Shown here one piece after another: positions 49,361 through 57,743 of a DNA stretch of 62,550 nucleotides (its first letter is position 1; every line of letters begins with the position of its first letter). Under the pieces are notes generated by a model. It saw nothing but the letters and a program-made list of their open reading frames with translations, made no database searches and was not told the DNA's origin. The translations under genes were made by a program, and so were the position numbers. This DNA comes from Bacteroidota bacterium (lineage in GTDB: Bacteria; Bacteroidota; Bacteroidia; Chitinophagales; Chitinophagaceae): positions 125,940 through 188,489 of the forward strand of contig JAFDYD010000024.1 in the NCBI GenBank assembly GCA_018267615.1. The letters are read 5' to 3'.

Positions 49361-51238
49361 TCAAAAATCCATATTCTCCGTAATTCGCGTCCCATCTTTT
49401 TTAAAAGCCTCCATATACAAATTGATTCTCTTCTTAGCTACAGAAAGATCTGCATTGTCAAGATTGATATTCAGCAAGTCAATAAACCAGGGAAATTTTT
49501 CTTTGCTCTGCATATAGTTGATGACAATTTCTTTGGAGATGGGCAGCGTGGTTGTTTTGGATGAATCAAATACATCTTTTGTATTTGCCTGCAACAATTT
49601 TTCATATTCCTCCCTGAGCAGTTTCTCAAAAAGATTCATTGAAAATGTATCGCCAGCTTTCGTGGCTGTTGGTGCATCGTCTTCAGTTAATATAGCTCCT
49701 TTGTGAATCCATTCCCAAAGAATGCTGAGACGGATCTCGCCCGTTGCCATATCTTCCATCAGGTACAAAATATCATCATTGCCGAAAAAGTCGGCAGGTT
49801 TTAGTGCGGCAGCCTGCATGCCCTGTTCAAAAGCATTTCCATATTGTAGCGCGACACTTAATAAATTTCTTGCGCCGCGAATAGTGGTCGGACCATTTTC
49901 AAGTAATGTCAATCCATCTGCATCCTGCTGCGTGTATGTAAGCCGCGGAAATTTTCTTCCCAATTGATTTGCGTCTCCAATATTTTCCCATACGGGTCGC
50001 ACAATGTTAACCATCTTCCAATGCGCTACCCATTTTCCACTGGCGCCTTCTCGTTGTTCGCGCTGCGCACCTGCGACCGCTTTTTTCATTCCGGCTGATA
50101 CGCCTTCTGCTGATCCCACCGGGATATTTGGTTCCATACCACCTTGCCAAAGCGCAAAATTTCCATTGATATCGGGCGTATTCACCGCACATCTCACACG
50201 ATTTTCATAGTTTCGCATATATCCATAAGTCATCGTGATCGTTTCTATATCCGGATTGATAAAATGATTATCCCATGCCATGGCATCAGCCACACTGTTG
50301 ATATAATCCCAACGACCCGTATTGTATCCAACAAAATGTTTTCCGAGAGCGGCGCGGATTTCCATTAACTGAAATGTTGCTTCGAGTTGTTCAACCAACA
50401 CATAAACCTTTATCGTTCCAACCGCGAGATGAAGATGTGTTTCAAGTGCTGTGAGCATATCATTCCACAATGCTGCTTCTCCTGCTGTTTGAATTTTTGG
50501 GAGATACAAAACAATAGAAGATCCTGCTTTTTGTAATTGCTGGTAATTGTTCACGACATATAGTGTGATGTCCACGATGCTCGCAGCCATTCCTGTTCCA
50601 TCAGCGTGACGAATATGGCGATCGTCGAGATGAAGACCGCGGGCCCGAAAAATTTTCGTCGTAAAATTTAATTGTTCTTTCCAATCACGAACAACATCAT
50701 GACCAAAAAACTGCGATGACCATTTATTCATTTCTGCTGCAACAGTCTCTGCAACTTTTAAAAAGATTGGATCTTTTTTTATCGCTAGTTTTAAATTGCG
50801 TTGGTTATCGAGTGACATGGTGGTGATTTGTCCCAACGCGTCTTCGCCATCGAACATCCATCCATCAGCGCCGGATAATAAGGCGTACGCGACATTTCGA
50901 ATACTGCTCTCCGTTATAGCATTGGGTTTTGCGGCCGGGCCGGTGCCCTGTATCCATTGCCTTTGTAAATCTGCCGGAATAACGGCGCCTTCGAATTTTC
51001 CATCTCTTGCATCCTGCACTTTGATTTTTGTGCGGGGGATAAGCGCTTCGGCGTCTAAAAAATGAATGCGTGTTTTTGTTTGTTGCCGCTCGGCGCGTCT
51101 ATTGATTCTTGCCTTCATCGCATCTTTTACTTCTTTATTAAAATGCGCTAAAGCGGAAAGTGCTGTCAACACTTCCGGAGTATAAACATCGCTATATTTT
51201 TCCTGTATGTTTCCGTGGATCTTAAAATCATTATTCAT
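49361..51238 (-). CDS. aceB: Malate synthase-like protein
   Basis: Malate synthase condenses glyoxylate with acetyl-CoA to malate. The 625-residue product has the family blocks WMFDGEDALG, LYLPKIQTAGEAALWNDML, VYVLVEQLEATFQLMEIR, GYNTGRWDYINS (binding-site arginine) and MEDMATGEIRLSILWEWIHKGA with the likely catalytic aspartate. It is longer than isoform A (about 530) and shorter than isoform G (about 720), so it belongs to a less common length class. It follows lutC on the same strand, separated by repeat elements, and may use glyoxylate made from glycolate. No isocitrate lyase gene is in the window. Confidence 0.85.
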   Translation of the reverse strand: MNNDFKIHGNIQEKYSDVYTPEVLTALSALAHFNKEVKDAMKARINRRAERQQTKTRIHFLDAEALIPRTKIKVQDARDGKFEGAVIPADLQRQWIQGTGPAAKPNAITESSIRNVAYALLSGADGWMFDGEDALGQITTMSLDNQRNLKLAIKKDPIFLKVAETVAAEMNKWSSQFFGHDVVRDWKEQLNFTTKIFRARGLHLDDRHIRHADGTGMAASIVDITLYVVNNYQQLQKAGSSIVLYLPKIQTAGEAALWNDMLTALETHLHLAVGTIKVYVLVEQLEATFQLMEIRAALGKHFVGYNTGRWDYINSVADAMAWDNHFINPDIETITMTYGYMRNYENRVRCAVNTPDINGNFALWQGGMEPNIPVGSAEGVSAGMKKAVAGAQREQREGASGKWVAHWKMVNIVRPVWENIGDANQLGRKFPRLTYTQQDADGLTLLENGPTTIRGARNLLSVALQYGNAFEQGMQAAALKPADFFGNDDILYLMEDMATGEIRLSILWEWIHKGAILTEDDAPTATKAGDTFSMNLFEKLLREEYEKLLQANTKDVFDSSKTTTLPISKEIVINYMQSKEKFPWFIDLLNINLDNADLSVAKKRINLYMEAFKKDGTRITENMDF

Positions 51239-51278
51239 TGTTGTTACAAGGTTGTTGGTAAAAAATATTCAATAAATC

Positions 51279-51389
51279 GGTAGTGAGTCATTTTGAAATT
51301 TCTATATCTCTATGTTGTAAATTTTTTTTCACCACATAGGCACAGTAGGCACATAGTTGCACAGAGAAATTTCAAAATGAGTCATTACC
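51279..51389. mobile_element. Repeat element with 25-base inverted ends (GGTAGTGAGTCATTTTGAAA type)
   Basis: Ends 51279-51303 and 51365-51389 are reverse complements with two mismatches. Inside lies CACCACATAGGCACAGTAGG then CACATAG, whose exact reverse complement occurs in the neighbouring unit near 51445-51473. No ORF. Confidence 0.8.
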
Positions 51390-51430
51390 TGACATCCACA
51401 AATTTTTCCTTTTCATAAACACTTCTATAC

Positions 51431-51519
51431 TACTATGTGTACCTATGTGCCTACTGTGCCTATGTGGTGAAAAAAAATTACCATATAGCGACACTGAAAT
51501 TTCAAAATGAATCACTACC
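51431..51519. mobile_element. Adjacent repeat unit with CTATGTG word array and one conserved end
   Basis: CTATGTGCCTACTGTGCC then TATGTGGTGAA, complementary to the core of the preceding element, followed by a right end 51496-51519 (complement of GGTAGTGATTCATTTTGAAA). Together 51279-51519 form a nested palindrome between lutC and the malate synthase gene. Confidence 0.75.
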
Positions 51520-51575
51520 AATAAATCAACAATCTATATTCAATGTCAAGTTGTATATAAAAATAGATTCGAGTG

Positions 51576-52163
51576 TTATTTCATGATGAAAACTGTCATT
51601 GTCAACGGACCATGCGCACCCAATACAAGTGCCTGTTCAATGTCTGCCGTTTTTGATGGCCCACCGATGAAAGCGCCAAAGCCATATTCACCAGCTCCAA
51701 TTTTTTCATAAGCTTCATGTAAAGTGGGCACAATGGTATCAGCTTGTACAATGACAGCCAGGTGTTGACAGATATATGGAATGATACGCTGACCCATCAC
51801 TTCTTCTGTCAGCCACACGGCGCCATTTTCCGCAACCGAAAAATGGGCTTTAATAATTGCCACTTCAATATTTTCATATGAATGTGGATCTGCTTCATTC
51901 GATATCAATTCGAACTTATCACTTAGTTCGGCAACGGTAGTTACGATTCGCCTGGTAGCATCGTAATTTTGTGTAATGAGAGACTGAATGCCGGCAACAT
52001 CATCTACTAAAAAACAATTGCCGCCAATCGTTTTAAATACCGTCATATATTTTTGAACGAGGTCCTTATCCTCTCCTTTAAATACGGATATATCCGGCAA
52101 AGCGCTTGCTGCTGGCTGATTATTCAAAGTAGCTTGCAATATTTTTTCGCGCGTTGTCATCAC
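51576..52163 (-). CDS. lutC: Lactate utilization protein C
   Basis: LutC is the LUD-domain subunit of the LutABC iron-sulfur L-lactate dehydrogenase complex that oxidises lactate to pyruvate. The 195-residue product has the LUD fold, with a KTADIEQALVLGAHGP motif near the end and an N-terminal helix that starts MTTREKILQA. It overlaps lutB by 4 bases (ATGA), so it is translationally coupled. Length is slightly below the usual 220-240 but the domain looks complete. Confidence 0.88.
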   Translation of the reverse strand: MMTTREKILQATLNNQPAASALPDISVFKGEDKDLVQKYMTVFKTIGGNCFLVDDVAGIQSLITQNYDATRRIVTTVAELSDKFELISNEADPHSYENIEVAIIKAHFSVAENGAVWLTEEVMGQRIIPYICQHLAVIVQADTIVPTLHEAYEKIGAGEYGFGAFIGGPSKTADIEQALVLGAHGPLTMTVFIMK

Positions 52164-53542
52164 TTTTTAACACTGTTTTTGGTGAACCATTCTGCAAAAG
52201 ATTCTTTTGGTCCTTCGGGCATATCCCGTTGTCGATACCATGGATTGAGTTTATTATTAACAACAAATGGAACATTATGCAGGAACCATCTGCCTGCTTT
52301 GCCTGCTGTAGATAATTTTTCAGGCGATGATAATGTCCATGCCATTGTTTTCATCCCCAGGGTCTTTGTAGTTGGAGCATATCCTTCTTTCACGATTTCC
52401 TGTCGCCATTTATATAATTGTTCGTGAATATTAATTTTTACGGGACAAACATTCGAACACGACCCACATAACGTCGATGCATAGGGCAAGTCTGCATGCT
52501 TTTTCATATCGAGGTTGGGAGCCAAGATAGCACCGATAGGACCGGAGATTGTATTTTGATAACTTAAGCCGCCGCTCTTTCTGTAAACCGGGCAGGTATT
52601 CATACAGCCGCCACATTTGATACATTTTAATGAATCCCTGAAATCCGGTCGACCTAATTGACGCGTTCTGCCAGCGTCGACAAGAATTAAATGCATCTCC
52701 TGGCCTTTGCGTGGTTTTTTATAATGGCTTGAATAAATAGTTATAGGCTGACCGGTAGCGCTTCTTGCCAGTAATCGTAAAAAAATTCCAAGATGTTTTT
52801 TTTGAGGGATAATTTTTTCGAGTCCCATCGAAGCGATCTGCACTTCTGATAAATGCGCTCCCATATCTGCGTTTCCTTCATTCGTGCATACAACATATTC
52901 GCCGGTTTCAGCTACGGCAAAGTTAACACCGGTCAATGCGCCGCGTCTTGTAAGAAAAATATTTCGCAAATGTTTACGCGCGACGCGGGTGAGCAAAGTG
53001 GGATCTGACAATCCTTTTTCGGTTCCAAGATGTTCATGAAATAATTCTCCGATCTCTTCTTTTCTTTTGTGAATACACGGAAGTACAATATGACTCGGCG
53101 GTTCCTGATCGATCTGTTGGATATATTCTCCAAGATCAGAATTGATCACTTCTATGCCACGTTCTTCAAGATATTCGTTCAGATGGCATTCTTCCGTAAG
53201 CATCGACTTACTTTTCACCATCTGGTTTATTTCCTTTGCCTTTAAAATAGAATAAACAATTTCATTATGCTCCTCTGCGCTGTCGGCCCAATGAACAACA
53301 ACGCCATTTTTTGTAAGATTTGCTTCGAACTGCAACAAGTAATCATGCAGATTTGAAATCACATTGTTTTTGATCATCGACGCTGTTTCGCGAAGTTGTT
53401 CCCATTCGGGAATTTGTTTTGCGGCCAAGTCACGTTTCTCCCGGATATACCAAAGCGCGCCATCATGCCAATCGACACGCTCTTCATCTTTGATGAATGC
53501 TCTTGCCATTGCCGCATGGTCCTTCGTTTTTGTTTGGCTCAT
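52160..53542 (-). CDS. lutB: Lactate utilization protein B, iron-sulfur subunit
   Basis: The largest subunit of LutABC. The 460-residue product has an N-terminal LUD domain (about 60-290) with the signature LTGVNFAVAETGEYVVCTNEGN (about 199-220). It is followed by two 4Fe-4S motifs, CIKCGGCMNTCP (about 306-317) and CGSCSNVCPVKI (about 357-368), and a C-terminal helical part. It overlaps lutA and lutC by 4 bases each. All cluster cysteines are present, so electron transfer should be intact. Confidence 0.93.
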   Translation of the reverse strand: MSQTKTKDHAAMARAFIKDEERVDWHDGALWYIREKRDLAAKQIPEWEQLRETASMIKNNVISNLHDYLLQFEANLTKNGVVVHWADSAEEHNEIVYSILKAKEINQMVKSKSMLTEECHLNEYLEERGIEVINSDLGEYIQQIDQEPPSHIVLPCIHKRKEEIGELFHEHLGTEKGLSDPTLLTRVARKHLRNIFLTRRGALTGVNFAVAETGEYVVCTNEGNADMGAHLSEVQIASMGLEKIIPQKKHLGIFLRLLARSATGQPITIYSSHYKKPRKGQEMHLILVDAGRTRQLGRPDFRDSLKCIKCGGCMNTCPVYRKSGGLSYQNTISGPIGAILAPNLDMKKHADLPYASTLCGSCSNVCPVKINIHEQLYKWRQEIVKEGYAPTTKTLGMKTMAWTLSSPEKLSTAGKAGRWFLHNVPFVVNNKLNPWYRQRDMPEGPKESFAEWFTKNSVKK

Positions 53543-54276
53543 CGTGTAGCATTTAAGATTTCAGCAATGTGAATAATTTTTACAGAACTTTTATTTCTGT
53601 GAAGGATACCTTCCAGATGCATGAGGCAGGAAAGATCAGATGATGTGATATACTCCGCTCCATTTTTTGTATGATCTTTTACTCTATCCTTTCCCATTTT
53701 TACTGAGACCGCTTCTTCTGAAACACAAAAAGCACCGCCAAATCCACAGCACTCATCGAGGCGGTCCAATTTAATTTGTTCGAGACCACTCACCATATTC
53801 AATAAATGTTGCGGCTTGGAAAATGGAGGCGCATTAAGTTCGCTCATTTGTGAAAGATGAAGTCCACGCAATCCATGACAACTATGATGCAATCCAACCT
53901 TGTGCGGAAAAACAGCATCCAGCTTTTCTATCTTCAGTACATCGGTTAAAAATTCAACCAGCTCATACACTTTTGTCCGGATATTAGTAGCCTGCTCTTC
54001 ATTTTTATCAGCATGTAAATGTTCTTTGATGTGCAGGATACAACTGGCCGACGGGCCAACGATATAATCAAAAGAAGAAAAATTTTTTATGAAAAGATCA
54101 TTGCAATCCTGGGAGAGATATTCGAAACCCGAATTGGCCATTGGCTGACCGCAGCAGGTTTGATTGAGCGGATAAACCACATCAACACCCAATTTTTGTA
54201 AAAGTTCCAAGGTCGCTTTTGCCGCGCTTGGATAAAATTGGTCAACGTAGCACGGTATAAAAAGTCCAACGGTCAT
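53539..54276 (-). CDS. lutA: Lactate utilization protein A, CCG-domain subunit
   Basis: LutA resembles the heterodisulfide-reductase B / glycolate oxidase iron-sulfur (GlcF) family. The 245-residue product has two CCG domains: the first with CYVDQFYP and TCCGQPMANSG, the second with HHSCHGLRGL and ECCGFGGAFCV. The ATG at 54276 was chosen because MTVGLFIPCYVDQFYP is the typical N terminus; the upstream frame to 54321 adds 15 unlikely residues. It is the second gene of the operon after lctP and overlaps lutB by 4 bases. Confidence 0.92.
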   Translation of the reverse strand: MTVGLFIPCYVDQFYPSAAKATLELLQKLGVDVVYPLNQTCCGQPMANSGFEYLSQDCNDLFIKNFSSFDYIVGPSASCILHIKEHLHADKNEEQATNIRTKVYELVEFLTDVLKIEKLDAVFPHKVGLHHSCHGLRGLHLSQMSELNAPPFSKPQHLLNMVSGLEQIKLDRLDECCGFGGAFCVSEEAVSVKMGKDRVKDHTKNGAEYITSSDLSCLMHLEGILHRNKSSVKIIHIAEILNATR

Positions 54277-54409
54277 AATGAATTTAATATTAGCTTGGTC
54301 GCCCGCATAAGTTAAGCACAATAAATCGAATTAATATTATTGGCGATACTCATTTTCTATACTCATCTTTCTCTTTTGCAAATTATCAAACTTTGAGAAA
54401 AGCGATTTG

Positions 54410-56170
54410 CTAGTTTGTATTTTTATTTTTTTTTCGCATCATCAGTATGATAAAAAAAACAACAGCCAGCGCAGCAGCCAACAGCAGCAGGTAAATATTT
54501 TTGTTTGGAGTACCTGGAGATGAAGCGGGAATAGTTGTAGCCGCGACGTGATGATATTGGGGAATCACCCAACTAAACAGATAGGCTTGTCCCAATACAA
54601 GAAGGCAGATAAAAAAAAGCATGATCAGGCTGTGCTTGAAAGTAAATCTGAAAAGATCGGATTCTTTACCCACCAGGTTTCCTGCAGCGGCAGCAATCGC
54701 GATAGATTGAGGAGAAATCATTTTGCCGATTACGCCACCGGAGGCATTGGCTGCAACCGTCACTACCGGATCTACGCCGATCGATGAGGCGGCAGAAGAT
54801 TGCAGTCTTCCAAACAAAGCGTTCGAAGAAGTATCCGACCCGGTGATAAAGACACCAAGCCATCCAAGTATCGGAGCAAAAAATGGGAACAAGACACCTG
54901 TACTCGCGAGTGGTCGCGCGATGGTGAGTGTGATGCCAGAGTCATTGACGATATACGCAAATGCCAAAACCGATGCAATGGTGATGATCGGAAAGCAGAG
55001 TTGTTTTAGCGTTTCAAAAAAAACTTTTACTACTTCACTAATTTTCAACCCGATCAATGGTATCGCTATGATTGATGACAACAAAATAGCAGTTCCTGAT
55101 GCAGACAAATAATTGAATTTGAAAATATGCGGTATCGGGTTACCGCTGGTATCGATGATTGCATTATGAAGAGCGGGAAATTCAAATTGAACCTGTCCAA
55201 CAGAATTGAGTAATTCTTTCACGGGTTGCAGTCCCCAGGTAAGGATCATCACCGTTAGTAAAATAAAAGGAGCCCAGGCCCTTGCTATTTGCCCGGCGGA
55301 ATATTTTTTTTTGAGGATGATAGTGGGAGCCGGTTCATTGGGAAAGCTCCAGATATTTTTTGGTTTCCAGAATTTTAAAAAAATCACAAGAGATAAAATA
55401 GAACTGATTCCGGCGATCACATCCGGCAGTGCCGGACCCAAAACATTTGACGTAAGCCACTGCATGACCGCAAAAGAAATTCCCGATACCAATATTGCTG
55501 GTAATACTTCTTTGGTTTTTTTATATCCCGCCATCAGCATCACCAAATAAAATGGAAGCATGAGCGATAAAATAGGAAGTGTTCTTCCTGCCATTTGTGA
55601 AATCGCCAGTTCCGGAATTGATGTTAGTTGTGATGCAACCGTAATTGGAATACCTACTGCACCAAATGCAACCGGTGCTGTATTTGCAATAAGACAAATA
55701 CCCGATGCATACAACGGATTAAATCCCAAACCCACAAGCATAGCCGCAGTAATTGCAACCGGCGCGCCAAAACCAGCCGTTCCTTCCAGGAAAGAACCAA
55801 ATGAAAATGCAATGAGGAGTGCCTGCAATCTTCTATCGGGCGTTATCGAAGCCATGAAATATTTAATGATCTCGAACTTTCCACTTCTGACTGTGATATT
55901 AAAAAGAAAAACGGCAGTGATAACGATCCAGCAAATAGGAAACAGTCCATACAAAGCGCCATTTGCAGTGGAAAGCAACGCGAGTTTTACCGGCATGCCA
56001 TACACGAAAATTGCAATCAGTACGGCCAACAGAGTAGCGCATAGGCTAGCCTGATATCCTTTCATTTTTTTGATGATCAATGCCCAAAAAATAAATAAGA
56101 TGGGAACAACGGCGACCAATAATGAGAAGCCGAGATTATGGAATGGATCGATAAGTTGGGTCCAGTTCAT
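54410..56170 (-). CDS. lctP: L-lactate permease, LctP family
   Basis: A proton-coupled permease for lactate that in relatives also takes up glycolate. The 586-residue product has about 13-14 helices and the family blocks SFGSFLEGTAGFGAPVAITAAMLVGLGF, ANTAPVAFGAVGIPI, FAPILGWLGVFITGSDTSSNALFG and NASGGVIGKMISPQSIAIA. A basic C terminus ends RKKNKNTN. It is the first gene of the lctP-lutABC series. The adjacent malate synthase suggests that glycolate should be considered as well as lactate. Confidence 0.93.
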   Translation of the reverse strand: MNWTQLIDPFHNLGFSLLVAVVPILFIFWALIIKKMKGYQASLCATLLAVLIAIFVYGMPVKLALLSTANGALYGLFPICWIVITAVFLFNITVRSGKFEIIKYFMASITPDRRLQALLIAFSFGSFLEGTAGFGAPVAITAAMLVGLGFNPLYASGICLIANTAPVAFGAVGIPITVASQLTSIPELAISQMAGRTLPILSLMLPFYLVMLMAGYKKTKEVLPAILVSGISFAVMQWLTSNVLGPALPDVIAGISSILSLVIFLKFWKPKNIWSFPNEPAPTIILKKKYSAGQIARAWAPFILLTVMILTWGLQPVKELLNSVGQVQFEFPALHNAIIDTSGNPIPHIFKFNYLSASGTAILLSSIIAIPLIGLKISEVVKVFFETLKQLCFPIITIASVLAFAYIVNDSGITLTIARPLASTGVLFPFFAPILGWLGVFITGSDTSSNALFGRLQSSAASSIGVDPVVTVAANASGGVIGKMISPQSIAIAAAAGNLVGKESDLFRFTFKHSLIMLFFICLLVLGQAYLFSWVIPQYHHVAATTIPASSPGTPNKNIYLLLLAAALAVVFFIILMMRKKNKNTN

Positions 56171-56527
56171 CGAATGATTTCAGCCGAAATTATTTTTTTG
56201 CTTGTCTGCATTCACCAAGGCTGTTTCCTTTACTAAATATATATTTCTTTTGGCTTAATTGAACAATAGGGTCTTTTTTACAACGCGGCCCTCACCCCAT
56301 GCCCCTCTCCTTAAGGAGAGGGGTTGGGGTGAGGGAAAAAAATTTTACCATGTAGGCCCATGAAACTGGCGCGAGTGTGTCGCCAGAGAAATAAGTACAA
56401 GTTGCACACAAAGCAGGCAAGGCGACTTACTCGTGCCTAATATGAATCGGCCGGGGAAAATTTTTAAAAAAAATAAAATGAGAATTACAATCAACAATTC
56501 GATTATACCAATTGCACGATCAGCTTA
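56171..56527. other. Region upstream of lctP
   Basis: 357 bases without a gene. It should contain the lctP promoter on the minus strand, but no TAnnTTTG box is obvious. A GC-rich palindrome lies at 56289-56335. Confidence 0.4.
56289..56335. repeat. GC-rich palindrome CCCTCACCCC...GGGGTGAGGG
   Basis: Nearly perfect arms (CCCTCACCCCATGCCCCTCT / AGAGGGGTTGGGGTGAGGG) around TTAAGG. It stands out from the AT-rich surroundings. No U-run follows on either strand, so it is not a simple terminator. Similar CCTCACCCC palindromes are seen as dispersed repeats in many bacteria. Confidence 0.75.
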
Positions 56528-57652
56528 TCAATGTCCTCTGCCAACTCCAAACTGATCGCCGGCCTTCAATAAGTTCGTTCCTTCAAATTGCACTTCTACC
56601 ATTTTTTCACTTTGCACATAAGCACCGGTCTCATCTTTTAATCTCGCGATTATTTCTTTTTTATTTGCATCGATGATATCGCCGGTAGAAGGCATCGCAT
56701 ATTTTCCATCAATGCTGAAAGTGATCCATCCTGGTTGATCACTCACTTTGATAGATTTTGTTTGATTTATTTTTTCTTTGCTGATATCAAAAATATGAAT
56801 GGATTCATTGAACGCATCGGCAAGCCAGATTTCGTTTTCCGTCGGTGTAAGCGCAATGCCATGACTCGGGCATCCATGTCTTTTTACATCACCCATATGA
56901 AAACCCTTCACTTCAATATGTGCAATTTTTTTTCCGGTTTTAAGATCACCGACTTCAAAACCCAGGAGGCTGTCTACATTTACATAACAGTGACTTTGAT
57001 TCGCATCGATTGTAAATGGCCTGACATGATTTGCAAATGGTCCAACAGTAGAAGCAACAGTTTGACTTGCGGTATTCACCACCGTTAGATATTCTGATTT
57101 CAAACCTTCGAGATAAACTTTTTTTCCATCCATTCCATAAACGGTATTATGTGCATGCGAATTCAATACGATGCGGTTTAGCACATTCCCTGTTTGTGCG
57201 TCGACAACTTTCCAATCAGGTCCTTCAAAAGACGGGAGATATATGGTTCTACCATCGGGAGAAATTGACATCCGGTCGCAACCGCCTTCATAAAATTTTT
57301 CCCAAACCAGTTTTTCAGTGAGCAGGTCCAGGCATAGCATCGATCTAATGGTGCTGATATAAATACAATGAGTATATAAGCTGACGGCAATCCCTTTTAC
57401 ATTGGATGGATCGCCTTTTTCATCCAATCCACCGGTCGGAATTCTTTTTATAAATTTAAATCCATTGTCCATGTCAAATACTAACAGACCATGTCCACCA
57501 TATTCAAGCAGGTTACGAACTCCAGGTACTGCAACATAGAGATAGTGATGCAACGTTGAAACTGGAATCACTCGTGGTGACATAGAACTGCAGCATATAA
57601 TTGCAAACAGTATCAAGACATGCCGAAGTTTCCCTGGTAAATAATTATTCAT
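56528..57652 (-). CDS. Exported YncE-like beta-propeller protein
   Basis: A 374-residue exported protein with an N-terminal signal peptide (LILFAIICCSSM; the cysteines could also be lipidated) and repeated blades: GHGLLVFDMDNGFKFIKRIPTGG, DRMSISPDGRTIYLPSFEGPDWKVVDAQTGNV, GIALTPTENEIWLADAFNESIHIFDI, WITFSIDGKYAMPSTGDIIDANKKEI. This pattern is typical of YncE/cytochrome-D1-like seven-bladed propellers. No heme-binding CxxCH is present. Function unknown; perhaps a binding or scaffold protein. It stands alone on the minus strand. Confidence 0.82.
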   Translation of the reverse strand: MNNYLPGKLRHVLILFAIICCSSMSPRVIPVSTLHHYLYVAVPGVRNLLEYGGHGLLVFDMDNGFKFIKRIPTGGLDEKGDPSNVKGIAVSLYTHCIYISTIRSMLCLDLLTEKLVWEKFYEGGCDRMSISPDGRTIYLPSFEGPDWKVVDAQTGNVLNRIVLNSHAHNTVYGMDGKKVYLEGLKSEYLTVVNTASQTVASTVGPFANHVRPFTIDANQSHCYVNVDSLLGFEVGDLKTGKKIAHIEVKGFHMGDVKRHGCPSHGIALTPTENEIWLADAFNESIHIFDISKEKINQTKSIKVSDQPGWITFSIDGKYAMPSTGDIIDANKKEIIARLKDETGAYVQSEKMVEVQFEGTNLLKAGDQFGVGRGH

Positions 57653-57743
57653 AGTTCAAGAATCTTGTGTCTACGTATAGACAAATATGAAATTGAATAA
57701 ACTTATCTAAAATTACTGATTGCAAAAAAGTTTTGAACGCGTG

